Shown one piece after another: positions 16,307-24,376 of a stretch of DNA of 42,093 bases. The stretch covers positions 15,317 to 57,409 of the forward strand of contig CAZQBY010000002.1 in assembly GCA_964592405.1 (NCBI GenBank). The letters are read 5' to 3'. Position 1 is the first letter of the stretch. The number at the start of each line of letters is the position of its first letter. The DNA comes from CAZQBY01 sp964592405 [NCBI: uncultured archaeon] (GTDB lineage Archaea; Altiarchaeota; Altiarchaeia; JAFGQM01). Position numbers and translations under genes: made by a program. Below the pieces are notes generated by a model. It did no database searches, was not told the origin of the DNA, and saw only the letters and a list, made by a program, of their open reading frames with translations.

Positions 16307-16789
16307 ATGTCCTCAAAAGGTGGGGGGCTCCCCTTGGGAAGAAGGATAGTCCGCACAAAGCCGAATGAGGTGGACCGCCAGTTCAGCCGGTTCGTTGAGG
16401 AAGGCAGTTTTGAGCAAGTGGCAGACCATATGCAATGGAAGCCCAGCCTCAACACCCCGGTTGATGGAAAGACACCGCTGCATAGGGCTGTGGAGAGGGG
16501 AGACTACAAACTAGTCCAATTTCTGCTCCTGAACGGCGCAGACCCTGCGATTAGGGACCACAGAGGTGACACAGTTCTCCATAAGGCTGCGGATATGGGC
16601 CGGGGAGACCTGCTTGATTTGATATTTGAGTATGGGGGGAATCCGGAGTGGGTTGACAAGAAGGGACGCTATGCAGACCACAGGGCTAGAGAAGCGGGCC
16701 ACAAATTTATCGCCGACCACCTCCTCAAAAGGAGGACAACCGGGCATGGTATGTCGTGGTGGTACCATCCCAGGAGACCGCACAAGTAA
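16307..16789 (+). CDS. Ankyrin-repeat protein 2
   Basis: A 160-residue protein with three clear ankyrin repeats: DGKTPLHRAVERGDYKLVQF (about 48-67), the next beginning DHRGDTVLHKAADMGRGDLL, and a final one with KKGRYADHRAREAGHKFIAD. The N-terminus (MSSKGGGLPLGRR) and C-terminus (KRRTTG...RRPHK) are basic. The start at 16307 is chosen because a TATA box lies about 29 nt upstream. It is cleaner than its upstream neighbour and may be its paralogue. Its binding partner is unknown. It is flanked by the two copies of a 19-nt repeat. Confidence 0.8.
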   Translation: MSSKGGGLPLGRRIVRTKPNEVDRQFSRFVEEGSFEQVADHMQWKPSLNTPVDGKTPLHRAVERGDYKLVQFLLLNGADPAIRDHRGDTVLHKAADMGRGDLLDLIFEYGGNPEWVDKKGRYADHRAREAGHKFIADHLLKRRTTGHGMSWWYHPRRPHK

Positions 16790-16829
16790 TTTCATAACAA
16801 AAATTTTCATAAAAATATCAATTATTACA

Positions 16830-17351
16830 ATGGCGCGCAGGGTAAGTCACAGGGAGCTGCCAACATTTGGAGTCCACACATCCACAAAGGGAGTCCTGCC
16901 CCATGAAGTGGATGAATACTACGGGCACGCCTATTTCTTTGAGCCGCAAAACATGAGCAGAAGGGATTTCCATCAGGCATTAAGGCATTTCCTAAAATTC
17001 CATGCCAGCCCGGATAAACCAGTAGTGGTGCTTCTGCCCACAAAACGCACAGTTGCCAAGGCAGGAGTAGACTGGTTAAGCAACGTCAGGATCCGTGCGG
17101 GGGAATTCACTATTGAAAGAAGAAGGCGTTTTGGAGGAGGTACCAGCATATGGGACAGGCATCTGGCCGTTCTCTCCCCTAGGGACGATGAAAGAAGCCT
17201 TGAAAGTGCCCGCAGGGCATGGCGCAGGAAATATGGAGATGCGCCAATGAAGGGCATAGGCTGGGAGAACTTCCATGCAGAATGGATCGCCAGGCTAAGG
17301 AAGGCTGAGCTTATGAGGATTCTGAACGACTGGAGAAGAAAACAGAAATAG
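16830..17351 (+). CDS. Basic protein of unknown function
   Basis: A 173-residue protein from the ATG at 16830 (MARRVSHREL). The longer open frame from 16626 reads through the preceding ankyrin gene and is rejected. It has a possible alpha/beta core (KPVVVLLPTKRTVAKAGVDWL, about 70-90) and an Arg-rich middle (IERRRRFGGGTSIWDRHL), ending with helical WRRKYG...LRKAELMRILNDWRRKQK. It is not a recognised family. It lies 40 nt after the ankyrin gene, probably co-transcribed, within the segment bounded by the 19-nt repeat. Confidence 0.7.
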   Translation: MARRVSHRELPTFGVHTSTKGVLPHEVDEYYGHAYFFEPQNMSRRDFHQALRHFLKFHASPDKPVVVLLPTKRTVAKAGVDWLSNVRIRAGEFTIERRRRFGGGTSIWDRHLAVLSPRDDERSLESARRAWRRKYGDAPMKGIGWENFHAEWIARLRKAELMRILNDWRRKQK

Positions 17352-17456
17352 GCTCAATTAGTCCCATTCCCGCCGGCTGAAGCAACATTCTACTAAAGAG
17401 AGGCCGGGTTTTGCCTATAAACCACTGAGGCAAGCCATTTTTATTGTGCATTCAGC

Positions 17457-17475
17457 AAATATCAGTCCTTATTCT
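17457..17475 (+). repeat. 19-nt direct repeat, copy 2
   Basis: A perfect copy of 16248-16266. It ends 13 nt before the dehydroquinate synthase II ATG, so if transcribed it would be the leader of that mRNA. Confidence 0.9.
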
Positions 17476-17488
17476 GCAACCCCAAACA

Positions 17489-18493
17489 ATGAGCAAACTT
17501 CTGTGGGTTTCTGCCATCGGTAATACGCCATGGGAGAAGCGAAAGGAGAGGATAACCGCTGCTCTTGAAGCAGGCGCTGGTGCGGTGCTGGTTAATTCCG
17601 GCGAAGCCAAGAAGGTCAAGGAGCTGGGAAACATAGCAGTGGTTGGTGAGGATATCAAAGCCAAATTCATCGAGATAAAAAACAAGAATGATGAGCTAAA
17701 GGCCGCCAAGGAAGCAAAGTCGGGGACTGTCATTGTCTCTACCACTGACTGGACTATCATCCCATTGGAAAATCTTATAGCTGCCAAGCAGAAGGGAAAG
17801 GGTACCCTCATCGCGCGCGTTGCTTCCGTTCCTGATGCAAAGGTTGCCCTGGAGACACTTGAGGCTGGTGTAGATGGAATACTCTTCGAAGGAAAAACAT
17901 CTGATATAAAGAGGATCAAGGAGCTTATAGAGAAAATTGGCTCACAAAAAATTGAACTTGTTACTGCTGTTGTTACAAATGTTCGGCCAGTTGGTATGGG
18001 GGACAGGGTCTGTGTGGACACCTGCTCACTCTTTGAGAAGGGCGAGGGAATGCTCGTCGGGTCGGCCAGTTCTGGTCTGTTTTTGGTCCACTCTGAAACA
18101 CTCGAATCGCCGTATGTAGCCGCCCGGCCGTTCAGGGTGAATGCAGGGCCTGTGCATGCATACACGCTCCTGCCGGATGGAAAGACCACCTACCTCAGCG
18201 AGCTGGACAGCGGAGATGAGATTCTTGCGGTTAACTACAGGGGTAACACGCGGACAATGGTAATCGGGCGGCTGAAAATAGAGAAAAGGCCGCTGATTTT
18301 GGTAGAGGCAAAGGTGGGAAAAAAGACCATCAAAACCATCCTGCAAAACGCGGAGACCATACGTCTAACAGGCAGGGATGGGAAGGCTATATCAGTTGCC
18401 CAACTCAAAAGGGGTGATGAGGTGCTCGCTTATGTTGAGGAAGGTGGAAGGCACTTTGGTATGTCTGTGAGGGAGAGTATCAAGGAAAAATGA
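17489..18493 (+). CDS. aroB': 3-dehydroquinate synthase II
   Basis: A 334-residue archaeal enzyme that deaminates and cyclises the ADH synthase product to 3-dehydroquinate, replacing bacterial AroB. Family signatures include GVDGILFEGKTSD, TNVRPVGMGDRVCVDTCSL, GMLVGSASSGLFLVHSE and the Arg/Gly/Pro-rich RPFRVNAGPVHAYTL. The start at 17489 (MSKLLWVSA) fits the family; the open frame begins at 17444, inside the 19-nt repeat region. Its stop overlaps the aroD start (ATGA), so the two are translationally coupled. It works directly after the enzyme at 14881-15678. Confidence 0.93.
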   Translation: MSKLLWVSAIGNTPWEKRKERITAALEAGAGAVLVNSGEAKKVKELGNIAVVGEDIKAKFIEIKNKNDELKAAKEAKSGTVIVSTTDWTIIPLENLIAAKQKGKGTLIARVASVPDAKVALETLEAGVDGILFEGKTSDIKRIKELIEKIGSQKIELVTAVVTNVRPVGMGDRVCVDTCSLFEKGEGMLVGSASSGLFLVHSETLESPYVAARPFRVNAGPVHAYTLLPDGKTTYLSELDSGDEILAVNYRGNTRTMVIGRLKIEKRPLILVEAKVGKKTIKTILQNAETIRLTGRDGKAISVAQLKRGDEVLAYVEEGGRHFGMSVRESIKEK

Positions 18494-19188
18494 GCAGGAT
18501 ATGTGTGCCCATAACAGAGGCAAATGTTGAGGATGCACTGAAAGCTATGGAAATGGCAAAGGAGAAGGGAGCTGATCTGGTGGAACTGCGGCTTGACTAT
18601 ATAGGTCAGCTGGACGATGCAAAAATCGGTGATCTTGTAGACGGGGTGGAGATACCAAAAATCGCCACTATAAGACCTGAAGGGGAAGGGGGCTTCTGGA
18701 AGGGTGAGGAGAGATACAGGATAAACCATCTGCAGACCTGTCTGAGTTTTGGAGCAGAGTATGTGGATGTTGAGGAGTCTACAGATATTGGCTGGAGGTA
18801 TGAAATCTCAAAGACATGCAAGGAGAATGGGGCCAAAATGATAATATCCCACCATGATTTTGAAAGGACTCCCAACAAACAGGAGATGATTGACATCTGC
18901 AAGAACGAATATGCAGCCGGGGCAGCCATAGCCAAAATAGCTGTCACGCCAAGAAGCATTGAGGATGTGGCAAGTGTCCTAGGTGTTGTTGAGGAATTCA
19001 AATCAAAGGATAGGGATGTAATAGGCATAGCAATGGGAAAACTTGGTGTTATGACACGCGTATTTGGACCATTGATAGGCTCATATCTCACCTATGCATC
19101 TCTTGAAAGGGGCAAAGAATCAGCCGAAGGCCAGCTAACGCTGGAGGAGATGAGAACGATTTTGAATATATTGCAATCAAGGGAGTAA
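18490..19188 (+). CDS. aroD: 3-dehydroquinate dehydratase, type I
   Basis: A 232-residue Schiff-base aldolase-fold enzyme converting 3-dehydroquinate to 3-dehydroshikimate. It has ELRLDYIG (32-39), the catalytic SHHDF with His122 and the Schiff-base Lys149 in AIAKIAVTP. The C-terminal GQLTLEEMRTIL completes the family pattern. It is coupled to aroB' by a 4-nt overlap. Its 3' end overlaps the convergent PPS gene by 12 nt. Confidence 0.95.
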   Translation: MSRICVPITEANVEDALKAMEMAKEKGADLVELRLDYIGQLDDAKIGDLVDGVEIPKIATIRPEGEGGFWKGEERYRINHLQTCLSFGAEYVDVEESTDIGWRYEISKTCKENGAKMIISHHDFERTPNKQEMIDICKNEYAAGAAIAKIAVTPRSIEDVASVLGVVEEFKSKDRDVIGIAMGKLGVMTRVFGPLIGSYLTYASLERGKESAEGQLTLEEMRTILNILQSRE

Positions 19189-19887
19189 GGTCTTTTGTAT
19201 CTCGCTGACTGATTCTCTTAGATTTTTTTTGTTGTCAAAGCCTCTTACGCTACAACCTTCCTTCGCAAACTTAATCATATTTGGCAGTGCGCGCACAACA
19301 TTGTCCACTATCGTTATGTCGGCCATCTGTGCTGTCCTGGAGAATGGATTGAGGTCTATGGCAACCACAAATTTGCCCATTGCCCTGAGGGCCTCAGTGC
19401 GATCCCCATCCTCCAGCATGACCAAGACAGCATCCGCCTTGTATATGCCTTCGGGGTCAACCATACCACGGGGAGATTCCAGATTTGGTATGTGAACCTT
19501 CTTGTCCAATCCATAAACCACCTTTGCGCCCGCTTTCTTCAGAATCTCAGCTATTTTGACTTCCCGCTCCCTGCTCCAATAAAAAAGGTTCACTTCGATC
19601 TTGGCACCAAGTGCCCCAGCCAGCCGAACGACATCCTCCGGGCAAAGAGCTGCGACATTACCATTGACAGAAATAACACTTCGGATATGCGAGAGTTTGG
19701 CAACCGCCGCTTTTTCCGCAAACAGGGCAGGTGGGGTTGTTCTCTCGCCGATGAGATAGTCAAAAGCCTCACCCCTGCCATGGGCTATCATACCCGTTGG
19801 CGTAACATAGCCTTCCTTCACACCCTTCTCTATCTTGTGCCTCAGCAGAAGGGATTTGTATCTGGGATGAGATTTCGGAATTGCCAT
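19177..19887 (-). CDS. 4-phosphopantoate--beta-alanine ligase (PPS)
   Basis: A 236-residue archaeal phosphopantothenate synthetase (former DUF137 family) that joins 4-phosphopantoate and beta-alanine in archaeal CoA synthesis, replacing bacterial PanC. Recognised by IPKSHPRYKSL near the N-terminus, GMIAHGRGEAFDYLIGE (about 32-48), SVISVNGNVAAL and VVAIDLNPFSRTAQMADITI. Length is usual (about 240-260). It is divergent from nadM across a 56-nt gap and convergent with aroD. Its partner pantoate kinase is not in the window. Confidence 0.88.
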   Translation of the reverse strand: MAIPKSHPRYKSLLLRHKIEKGVKEGYVTPTGMIAHGRGEAFDYLIGERTTPPALFAEKAAVAKLSHIRSVISVNGNVAALCPEDVVRLAGALGAKIEVNLFYWSREREVKIAEILKKAGAKVVYGLDKKVHIPNLESPRGMVDPEGIYKADAVLVMLEDGDRTEALRAMGKFVVAIDLNPFSRTAQMADITIVDNVVRALPNMIKFAKEGCSVRGFDNKKNLRESVSEIQKTLLP

Positions 19888-19891
19888 CTTA

Positions 19892-19906
19892 AAAAACGGC
19901 GTTTTT
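19892..19906. promoter_or_regulatory. Inverted repeat between PPS and nadM
   Basis: AAAAAC-GGC-GTTTTT forms a 6-bp inverted repeat in the 56-nt gap between two divergent start codons. It could be a regulator site or chance in AT-rich DNA. Confidence 0.3.
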
Positions 19907-19943
19907 GAGGTTTTTAGTTAAAAAATGTGTAAAATAGATTGAA

Positions 19944-20459
19944 ATGACTACAGGATTGTTAATCGGGCGCTATCAACCCTTCCACAGGGGTCATCTAGAG
20001 GTAGTAAGGGAGATACTCGGAGAGTGTGATCTGTTGATAATAGGCATAGGTAGCTCACAGTATAGCCACACAAAAGAGAATCCCTTTACGGGAGGGGAGA
20101 GGCTGAGCATGATAGAAGAGGCCCTAGCCGGTGAGAACATACCATCCCACAGATATGTAATTGTGCCAATACCCGATATCAACAACAATGCCCTGTGGGT
20201 AAGCCATGTGAAAGCATTTTGTCCGCCATTTGATGTTGTTTACACCAGAAACCCGCTCTCCAAGAGGCTATTTGAGGAGGCGGATATTAGGGTTAGGGCA
20301 CAACCACTTTTTGACAGGGAAAAATACAGTGGGACAAAGATAAGAGAGAGGATGATAAGGGGGGAGGAATGGGAATCCCTCGTGCCAGAGGGAGTCGCAC
20401 GTGTGATAAAGAAGTTGGGAGGTGTTGAACGACTGAAGAGTATTATACAGAGCGATTAG
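19944..20459 (+). CDS. nadM: Nicotinamide-nucleotide adenylyltransferase
   Basis: A 171-residue archaeal NMN adenylyltransferase that forms NAD from NMN and ATP. It has the nucleotidyltransferase motif GRYQPFHRGH (8-17) and the second-half motif YSGTKIRERM, which corresponds to the family ISGTxIR signature. Length and sequence match the archaeal NadM type, not bacterial NadD. It is a single gene in a 56-nt divergent arrangement with PPS, so CoA and NAD synthesis genes share a control region. Confidence 0.93.
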   Translation: MTTGLLIGRYQPFHRGHLEVVREILGECDLLIIGIGSSQYSHTKENPFTGGERLSMIEEALAGENIPSHRYVIVPIPDINNNALWVSHVKAFCPPFDVVYTRNPLSKRLFEEADIRVRAQPLFDREKYSGTKIRERMIRGEEWESLVPEGVARVIKKLGGVERLKSIIQSD

Positions 20460-20513
20460 GATGATGCAGAAACCCGAAGTGTATATGTTGTGAGGGGAAG
20501 CACGCCTTCTCAT

Positions 20514-21797
20514 CTAAGCCAAGGCCTCAAATCCTGCCATGACGTCCAAGACCCTCTGGTCTTCCAGCGGCTTGCCAATTACCTGGAGCCCTGTGGGTAT
20601 ACCCTTCACATCGCCTGCAGGAACTGATCCTGCAGGAACACCTGCTAGATTGGCAGGAACCGTAAATATATCATAGGCATAAAGCACCCTAGGGTCCTTT
20701 ATCTTACTCCCCAATTTGTGTGGGAGATCAGGAACCACTGGGCCGACCAAGACATCCACATCCTTCAGAGCACGCAGAAGTTCATTGCGTATCACGGAGC
20801 GCGCCTGCAGGGCCCTGCGGTAAAATCTGTTCTGCCACTCCTTCTGGCTTATATACCTGCCCAAGGTGATCCTTCTTAGCACTTCCTCGCCACATACATC
20901 CTCAATCCTGTAGCCATATCTGCGACCATCATATTTTCGTGTGGCCGAGAAGAATTCAACATAGACATTTAGGTAATAAGTTGGAATGCCCTTATCCAAA
21001 GATGGTAGCTCAACATCCACAATCCTAGCTCCTGCCTCTTTGAGTTTGTCTATGGCTGCACACACTACATTCCTTATACCGTCATTGGCTATGAGGGCAT
21101 CAAACTGTTTGGGATAACCGATTTTTCTGTTCCTGAGGTCTCTCTCCAGCCTCTCGACATAGCCGCTCCTAGAATTGAGCGAAGTCGCGTCCTTAGGGTC
21201 CTGCCCGGCTATGATATCCAAAAGAAGGGCCGTATCCTTCACATTGCGCGCAATAGGGCCTATCTGCTCTAAACTCATGGCCATGTCGCAAAGGCCGTAT
21301 CTGGAGACCAGTCCATAGGTGGGTTTGAACCCAACGACTCCGCAATGGGAGGCAGGATTTCTTATAGAACCACCGGTGTCCGAACCAAGGGCCATATCCA
21401 CATATCCGGCAGCTACTGCAGCTGCAGAGCCCGAAGACGAACCACCAGGTATTCTCCCGGGAGCAGCCGGATTGTCTGTCGGGCCATAATAGGATGATTC
21501 ACCACTGACACCACAGGCGAATTCGTCCATATTGGCCATACCCAAGATTATGCCATCTTCAGCCCTTATCCGCTCAATAACCGTAGCATTATATGGTGCG
21601 ATGTAGTTTTCCAGCGTTTTGGAGGCGCAGGATGTAAGGTAGCTCTCTACACATATATTGGATTTTACTGCCAGAACCACACCGGCTAACCTTCCACTGT
21701 CTGCTTCAGCATGTTTTCTTGCTTCCTCAGGATACCTCTTTATGAATGCATTAATCTTATCCTTTTTTTCCAGCAGTTGTTCAAGATGCTCGCTCAT
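20514..21797 (-). CDS. gatA: Glu-tRNA(Gln)/Asp-tRNA(Asn) amidotransferase subunit A
   Basis: A 427-residue amidase-signature protein. The Ser-cisSer-Lys triad is visible as Lys45 (AVKSN), Ser120 in GGSSSGSAAA and Ser144 in DTGGSIR. It releases ammonia from glutamine for transamidation by GatB. The start MSEHLEQ at 21797 overlaps the gatC stop (ATGA). It is somewhat shorter than typical bacterial GatA (about 470-490). gatB is not in the window. It is the last gene of the mdh-fum-gatC-gatA run. Confidence 0.92.
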   Translation of the reverse strand: MSEHLEQLLEKKDKINAFIKRYPEEARKHAEADSGRLAGVVLAVKSNICVESYLTSCASKTLENYIAPYNATVIERIRAEDGIILGMANMDEFACGVSGESSYYGPTDNPAAPGRIPGGSSSGSAAAVAAGYVDMALGSDTGGSIRNPASHCGVVGFKPTYGLVSRYGLCDMAMSLEQIGPIARNVKDTALLLDIIAGQDPKDATSLNSRSGYVERLERDLRNRKIGYPKQFDALIANDGIRNVVCAAIDKLKEAGARIVDVELPSLDKGIPTYYLNVYVEFFSATRKYDGRRYGYRIEDVCGEEVLRRITLGRYISQKEWQNRFYRRALQARSVIRNELLRALKDVDVLVGPVVPDLPHKLGSKIKDPRVLYAYDIFTVPANLAGVPAGSVPAGDVKGIPTGLQVIGKPLEDQRVLDVMAGFEALA

Positions 21798-22021
21798 CTC
21801 TTCTTCTCTACCTTGACATAGCCGTAGTCCCATTTGGGCGCCAGTTTTTCAAATTTCTTGGCAAACCGGGGGTCACAGTAGCCTTTGTCGTCTGGGCGGG
21901 TGATATTCTTCAGGTCGATGACATAATGCACCTCTTCTCTTCTTGGGATATCCTTCAGCGCTTCTGAGAACTCCTCTATAAGCTTCTTACCCTCTTCCAA
22001 GACCCTCTTTTCGTCTGGCAT
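21794..22021 (-). CDS. gatC: GatC-like amidotransferase subunit
   Basis: A 75-residue protein directly upstream of gatA, with a 4-nt ATGA overlap. It has an N-terminal helix (EEGKKLIEEFSEALKDIP) like the C-terminal helix of GatC, then a conserved-looking tail (YVIDLKNITRPDD). The usual GatC N-terminal region is absent. It is probably a shortened GatC that staples GatA to GatB; the assignment rests on this partial similarity and its position. Confidence 0.7.
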   Translation of the reverse strand: MPDEKRVLEEGKKLIEEFSEALKDIPRREEVHYVIDLKNITRPDDKGYCDPRFAKKFEKLAPKWDYGYVKVEKKR

Positions 22022-22044
22022 TGGTTAATTAGATGCAGGAGGAA

Positions 22045-22608
22045 TTAAAGCTTCTCCATGTTGCGCCTAGATTCCTCAAGGATTTCATCATACAAACTCC
22101 TGCCGTGAGAGTCCATGGCAACTATGGCCGGGAAGTCCCTAACTATCAACTCGTACATGGCTTCGGGGACACCAAACTCCTCGAACCTCACAGACTTTAT
22201 CTCCTTTATGGAGTCGGCCAGGAGGGCACCAGCCCCGCCGGTGGCGGCCAGATATACTGCCCCATTCTCTATAAGCGCGCGCATGGTTTTCTCGCCCATT
22301 CCGCCCTTGCCGATTATGGCTCCGATGCCATAGTGCCTGATAAGCTCGGCCTCATATGGTTCCTCGCGTATGCTGGTGGTCGGGCCGGCGGAGATTATCC
22401 TGTTGTTCTTGATGATTGGGCCGCAATGGTAGATTATCGAGCCGTTTAGGGGTATCTTGAGCTCGTCCGGCATCTTTTCAAACAGGAGCTTGTGCACCAA
22501 GTCGCGCGCAGTGTAGATAGTGCCTGACACTAACACAGGGTCCCCTGCCTTCAGCTCCCTGACATCTCCCTCTTTCAGAGGCGTCTTAAGAGTAATAGGG
22601 TTTTCCAT
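22045..22608 (-). CDS. Fumarate hydratase class I, beta subunit
   Basis: A 187-residue beta (C-terminal) half of the two-subunit Fe-S fumarase that hydrates fumarate to malate. Signatures are LVSGTIYTARD, IIYHCGPI, the GPTTS loop, IGKGGMGEKT and the C-terminal VAMDSHGRSLY. Its start overlaps the alpha subunit by 23 nt. It pairs with the gene at 22586-23410 and sits behind malate dehydrogenase. Confidence 0.93.
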   Translation of the reverse strand: MENPITLKTPLKEGDVRELKAGDPVLVSGTIYTARDLVHKLLFEKMPDELKIPLNGSIIYHCGPIIKNNRIISAGPTTSIREEPYEAELIRHYGIGAIIGKGGMGEKTMRALIENGAVYLAATGGAGALLADSIKEIKSVRFEEFGVPEAMYELIVRDFPAIVAMDSHGRSLYDEILEESRRNMEKL

Positions 22609-23410
22609 CCTTTATGGTCAGTGTCCACCTGCGAAGCGCCCAGCAGTTGATTGAGATTGATACGAAATAGCAGGCAGGAAGCCTTGGCAGCGAGGTAGCG
22701 AAGACTTCTAAAACAGTGGTCTTGCCTCCCAGTCCCATCGGGCCTATCCCTAGGCTGTTCAGCTTCCCTTTCAAGCGGGCCTCCAGCCCGGCAAGCTTCC
22801 CACGTTCGCCCATCTTCCTGAACAACTGCTTCTTCGCCTCCATATATCCGGACTCGCGCTGGCCGCCTATGCACACCCCCAGGATGTAGGGTGGGCAGCC
22901 CTTTCCCTGCGCCTTGAAGACCGCATCCATTATACACTTCTCGACGCCCTCCATATCGCGCCCCGCCTCCAGCGAGGCGTCGGGAAGCTTGTATTGCGCG
23001 CATACGTTCTCCGAGCCTCCGCCCTTGGATAGCAGCCTGATCTCGAAATCGCCCTTCTCAAAGTGGATTATTGGCAGGTTTCCCATGTTCCTGCCACTAA
23101 TCGGGTCTACAGAATTGGGGCGCAGCAGACCCTGTGCGGTGGCCATTTCCGTAGCCTCCATTATCATGATTTTGAGCTCATCCTCCGTGTAGTCGCCCTT
23201 CCTGACGAAGAAATTGAGCGCGCCCGTGTCCTGGCACATGGGCAGCCCCTTAATGCGCGCTATCCTGACGTTCTCCAGTATGTCAGTGAGTATCTGCTTC
23301 GCGGTTCCAGACTCACTCTCTTTAGCCGTCTCCAGCAAGATTCGTATGTCCGAGGGTAAGTCTGTGGAAATCCTCTTGATTAGCTCTAGGATAGCATTAG
23401 TGAGGTCCAT
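22586..23410 (-). CDS. Fumarate hydratase class I, alpha subunit
   Basis: A 274-residue alpha subunit of class I fumarase. Three cysteines that can ligate the 4Fe-4S cluster are present: Cys59 (LPMCQDTG), Cys137 (GSENVCAQ) and Cys180 (LGVCIGG). GPMGLGGKTT is the usual central motif. The C-terminal NCWALRRWT matches the family's CWxxRR pattern. It is translated 13 nt after malate dehydrogenase and overlaps the beta subunit. The Fe-S cluster is oxygen-sensitive in this family, which fits an anaerobic life. Confidence 0.94.
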   Translation of the reverse strand: MDLTNAILELIKRISTDLPSDIRILLETAKESESGTAKQILTDILENVRIARIKGLPMCQDTGALNFFVRKGDYTEDELKIMIMEATEMATAQGLLRPNSVDPISGRNMGNLPIIHFEKGDFEIRLLSKGGGSENVCAQYKLPDASLEAGRDMEGVEKCIMDAVFKAQGKGCPPYILGVCIGGQRESGYMEAKKQLFRKMGERGKLAGLEARLKGKLNSLGIGPMGLGGKTTVLEVFATSLPRLPACYFVSISINCWALRRWTLTIKDGKPYYS

Positions 23411-23423
23411 CAGGATCCGAGAA

Positions 23424-24335
23424 TCACTTGATGAGGTTCTTTATGTACTCTACCGACTTCCTGAGTTCCTCTTTCTCCCAGTTATCGAGCTCGTATTCTA
23501 CAACCCCTTCGATGCCACCAGCACCTATGCATGCGGGCACACACATAAAGATATCCCGGACGCCATACTGGCCTTCAAGGAGAACGGAACAGGGCAGGAC
23601 CCTCTTGAGATCCCTTATGATGCTCTCAACAATCTCTGTTATTGCCGAAGCTGGAGCATAGAAGGCGCTGCCGGTTTTCAAAAGGCCAACAATCTCAGCC
23701 CCACCATTGCGCGTCTTTTCTATAATCTCAAGGACTTTTTCACGAGAGAGGAGCTCTTTCAGTGGCTTGCCCCCAACAGTTGCCCTGCTGGCCAAGGGGA
23801 CCATAGCTGTTGAATGAGCGCCTATAACAATACCGTGCACCTCATCTGGGGATGCCCCCAGCTCGTGAGCTATGAAATAGCGAAAGCGTGAAGAGTCGAG
23901 CCCCCCTGACATGCCCAGAATACGGCTCTTTGGGATGTCCCCCACCTCCTTGGCCACCCTGACTATTCCGTCCAGTGGGTTTGTGACTATGAGGAAAATG
24001 GCATCAGGCGAGTGCTTGACTGCCTCCTTGACGACCAAGCTGACTATCTTGGAATTCGTCTCAAGGAGGTCCTTGCGCGTCATTCCGGGCTTCCTGGCCA
24101 GGCCCGCGGTCACGATGACTATGTCAGAGCCGGCTGTGTCCTTGTAGTCGTTTGTCCCGGTTATCGTGGGCGCGAACTTCTCGACCATGCGCGCCTGCAT
24201 CATGTCCAAAGCCTTTCCCTGCGGCAGGCCTTCGACAATGTCTATCAAGACCACATCGGCCAGCCCCTTGAGCGCTATCAGGTGGCCGGTGGTCGCGCCC
24301 ACATGGCCGGCGCCTATTATGGATACCTTTTTCAT
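23424..24335 (-). CDS. mdh: Malate dehydrogenase (LDH-like family)
   Basis: A 303-residue NAD-dependent malate dehydrogenase. The nucleotide loop is GAGHVG (8-13) and Asp32 ends the second strand, favouring NAD. Substrate arginines are Arg81 and Arg87 in ARKPGMTR, the malate-type pattern. Asp147 and Arg150 lie in GGLDSSR, and the catalytic His174 is present. Unusually, His174 sits in GAHSTAMVP rather than the near-universal HGD context. It leads an operon with fumarase, so malate-fumarate interconversion is encoded as one unit. A T-rich box (24366-24374) lies 31-39 nt upstream. The 5' part of the gene is GC-rich. Confidence 0.93.
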   Translation of the reverse strand: MKKVSIIGAGHVGATTGHLIALKGLADVVLIDIVEGLPQGKALDMMQARMVEKFAPTITGTNDYKDTAGSDIVIVTAGLARKPGMTRKDLLETNSKIVSLVVKEAVKHSPDAIFLIVTNPLDGIVRVAKEVGDIPKSRILGMSGGLDSSRFRYFIAHELGASPDEVHGIVIGAHSTAMVPLASRATVGGKPLKELLSREKVLEIIEKTRNGGAEIVGLLKTGSAFYAPASAITEIVESIIRDLKRVLPCSVLLEGQYGVRDIFMCVPACIGAGGIEGVVEYELDNWEKEELRKSVEYIKNLIK

Positions 24336-24376
24336 GTTGATTCGCCGGAACAGTTGAGGTTCTAGGAATAAAAAGG

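Noticed and set aside
17452-18189. 245-codon minus-strand open frame
   Set aside because: Antisense to dehydroquinate synthase II, which has firm family signatures.
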